Below, piece after piece: positions 7,059-8,329 of a DNA stretch of 8,329 nt. The position numbers and the translations under genes are program-made. How positions within the stretch are numbered: the stretch's first letter is position 1; every line of letters begins with the position of its first letter. Where the stretch lies: positions 1-8,329 of the forward strand of contig CAAGGO010000183.1 of NCBI GenBank assembly GCA_900769385.1. The letters are read 5' to 3'. Below the pieces are notes generated by a model, which was given only the letters and a program-made list of their open reading frames with translations, made no database searches and was not told the origin of the DNA. The stretch is from Rikenellaceae bacterium (GTDB lineage: Bacteria > Bacteroidota > Bacteroidia > Bacteroidales > UBA932).

Positions 7059-8329
7059 ATGATTAAACATATTCAATTAAACAAGGGACTGGACATTCCT
7101 GTAAAGGGTGCAGCAGAGCTTAAGATTGAAAAGAACATTATCTCGGATGTTGTTTCTGTAAAACCTGTCAACTTTAAGAATCTCACTCCAAAACTTCTTG
7201 TAAGGGAGGGTGATGAGGTTAAGGCTGGCAGCATTTTATTTGTAGACAAGTATCATCCGGAGATTGGCTTTGCTTCTCCTGTAAGCGGAACTGTTGAGTC
7301 GGTAGTTAGAGGCGAGAAACGCAAACTCCTAGAGGTACGTGTAAAAGCTGCCAAGACTACAGATTACATTAAATTCAATGCCCCTGCTGCCAATAAGGCT
7401 ACTGCAGAGGAGATTAAGAAGGTTCTTTTGGAGAGCGGCCTTTGGGTTGCCCTTAAACAGAGACCTTACGGTATTGTAGCAAACCCTGCTGATGAGCCAA
7501 AAGCAATTTTTGTTTCTGCTTTTGATTCTGCTCCGCTTGCTCCTGATTACAATTTTACCCTTAAGGATGAGGCTGCAAACCTTCAGGTTGCAGTTGACGT
7601 GCTTAACAAGCTTACCAAAGGGGGCGTATTTGTTGGCGTTAACGGTAAAAACGCTTCAGCATCTCCTTTCAGCAAGTTGAACAATGTAAAATTGTACGGT
7701 TTCAGCGGTCCGCATCCTGCAGGTAACGTGGGTGTTCAAATCAACAATGTTGCCCCTATCAACAAGGGTGAGGTTGTTTGGACTGTTGACCCAATGTTTA
7801 TGGTTGCTGTCGGGAAGCTGTTTACAAAAGGAATCTATGATGTTACCAGAACTATTGCTGTTGCAGGCAACAGGGTTGAGAAACCTTGCTATGTAACTTG
7901 TGTTCCGGGTACTCAGATCAAGGACCTTGATTTCTTGGTTGGCAAGAAAGAGGTTGAGATTTTTGACCAGGAGTGCGGTTGCCGTTACATCAGCGGTAAT
8001 GTGCTTACAGGAAACAATGTGGGTGCTGAGGGTTCTTTGGATTTCTACAGCAATATGGTTTCTGTAATTTCTGAGGGTAACTATTATGAGATGTTCGGAT
8101 GGGTTAAACCTATGCGTTTTGGCAAATTCAGCTTCTCAAAATCATATTTCTCTTGGCTTACACCTAACAAAAAATACAAAGTTGATACAAACCTTAACGG
8201 TGGCCACAGGGCATTTGTTGTTTCTGACGTTTACGGCAAAGTGCTTCCTATGGACATCTACCCTGTATATCTTCTTAAGGCTATCCTTGCAGAGGATATT
8301 GACAAGATGGAGCAGCTTGGTATCTACGA
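7059..8329 (+). CDS. nqrA: Na+-translocating NADH:quinone reductase subunit A, 3' end cut by window edge
   Basis: 423 codons are visible and open at the right edge; the family is about 445-450 residues, so only some 25 are missing. NqrA is the peripheral cytoplasmic subunit of the six-subunit NQR pump, which passes electrons from NADH to quinone and exports Na+; it lies close to the quinone site. The N-terminal lipoyl-like barrel-sandwich region shows KGLDIPVKG (9-17) and GFASPVSGTVESVVRGEKRKLLEV (70-93, seen in two parts). Family segments PRPYG-like KQRPYGIVANP (133-143), GFSGPHPAGNVGVQI (214-228) and RYISGNVLTG (309-318) follow. Four Cys (277, 281, 306, 308) are unusual. nqrB and the rest should follow off the edge. 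The start has no Shine-Dalgarno. Codons end in T more often (GGT, GTT, CTT) than in the minus-strand genes, as in highly expressed genes. Confidence 0.96.
   Translation, partial: MIKHIQLNKGLDIPVKGAAELKIEKNIISDVVSVKPVNFKNLTPKLLVREGDEVKAGSILFVDKYHPEIGFASPVSGTVESVVRGEKRKLLEVRVKAAKTTDYIKFNAPAANKATAEEIKKVLLESGLWVALKQRPYGIVANPADEPKAIFVSAFDSAPLAPDYNFTLKDEAANLQVAVDVLNKLTKGGVFVGVNGKNASASPFSKLNNVKLYGFSGPHPAGNVGVQINNVAPINKGEVVWTVDPMFMVAVGKLFTKGIYDVTRTIAVAGNRVEKPCYVTCVPGTQIKDLDFLVGKKEVEIFDQECGCRYISGNVLTGNNVGAEGSLDFYSNMVSVISEGNYYEMFGWVKPMRFGKFSFSKSYFSWLTPNKKYKVDTNLNGGHRAFVVSDVYGKVLPMDIYPVYLLKAILAEDIDKMEQLGIY

Noticed and set aside
1..8329. Mobile element, CRISPR array, RNA gene or defence system
   Set aside because: No transposase or integrase, regular spaced repeats, tRNA/rRNA-like sequence or toxin-antitoxin pair was seen; the UvrD/PcrA helicase has the full housekeeping architecture and no defence partner.

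Overview
The window looks like an ordinary stretch of a Bacteroidales-type (phylum Bacteroidota) chromosome. This rests on the gene families: a BF3164-type propeller lipoprotein, a DUF4493/DUF6359-like lipoprotein, a short CstA, and an NQR pump subunit. It also rests on several TAnnTTTG boxes, the -7 consensus of this phylum, and on the lack of Shine-Dalgarno sequences before all starts but one. I cannot place it to genus.

Layout. Five genes lie on the minus strand and read right to left: a UvrD/PcrA helicase (6960-4543), a two-domain lipoprotein (4405-3314), a CstA-family transporter (3262-1829), a short-chain dehydrogenase (1826-1071), and a 6-bladed propeller lipoprotein cut by the left edge (918-1). 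On the plus strand nqrA starts at 7059 and runs off the right edge. The helicase and nqrA diverge from a 98-bp spacer with promoter-like elements facing both ways. A strong hairpin with a T-rich tail at 4492-4533 ends the helicase transcript and separates it from the lipoprotein. cstA and the dehydrogenase are 2 nt apart and almost certainly co-transcribed. The DUF4493-like gene lies only 51 bp before cstA and may feed the same message. A 152-bp gap with a tandem palindromic repeat precedes the propeller lipoprotein.

Functions. The genes do not form one pathway. The helicase serves DNA repair and replication-transcription conflict. CstA imports small organic substrates (pyruvate or peptides in characterised relatives), and its partner is an oxidoreductase of unknown substrate. 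The two lipoproteins are predicted envelope proteins of unknown role. NqrA belongs to the sodium-pumping NADH:quinone oxidoreductase.

I found no mobile element, CRISPR array, RNA gene or defence system, and no clear new system. The most useful leads are a four-cysteine cluster in NqrA, a near-leaderless helicase promoter, the lone strong Shine-Dalgarno sequence, an RGG-rich helicase linker, and the tandem palindrome at 966-989.
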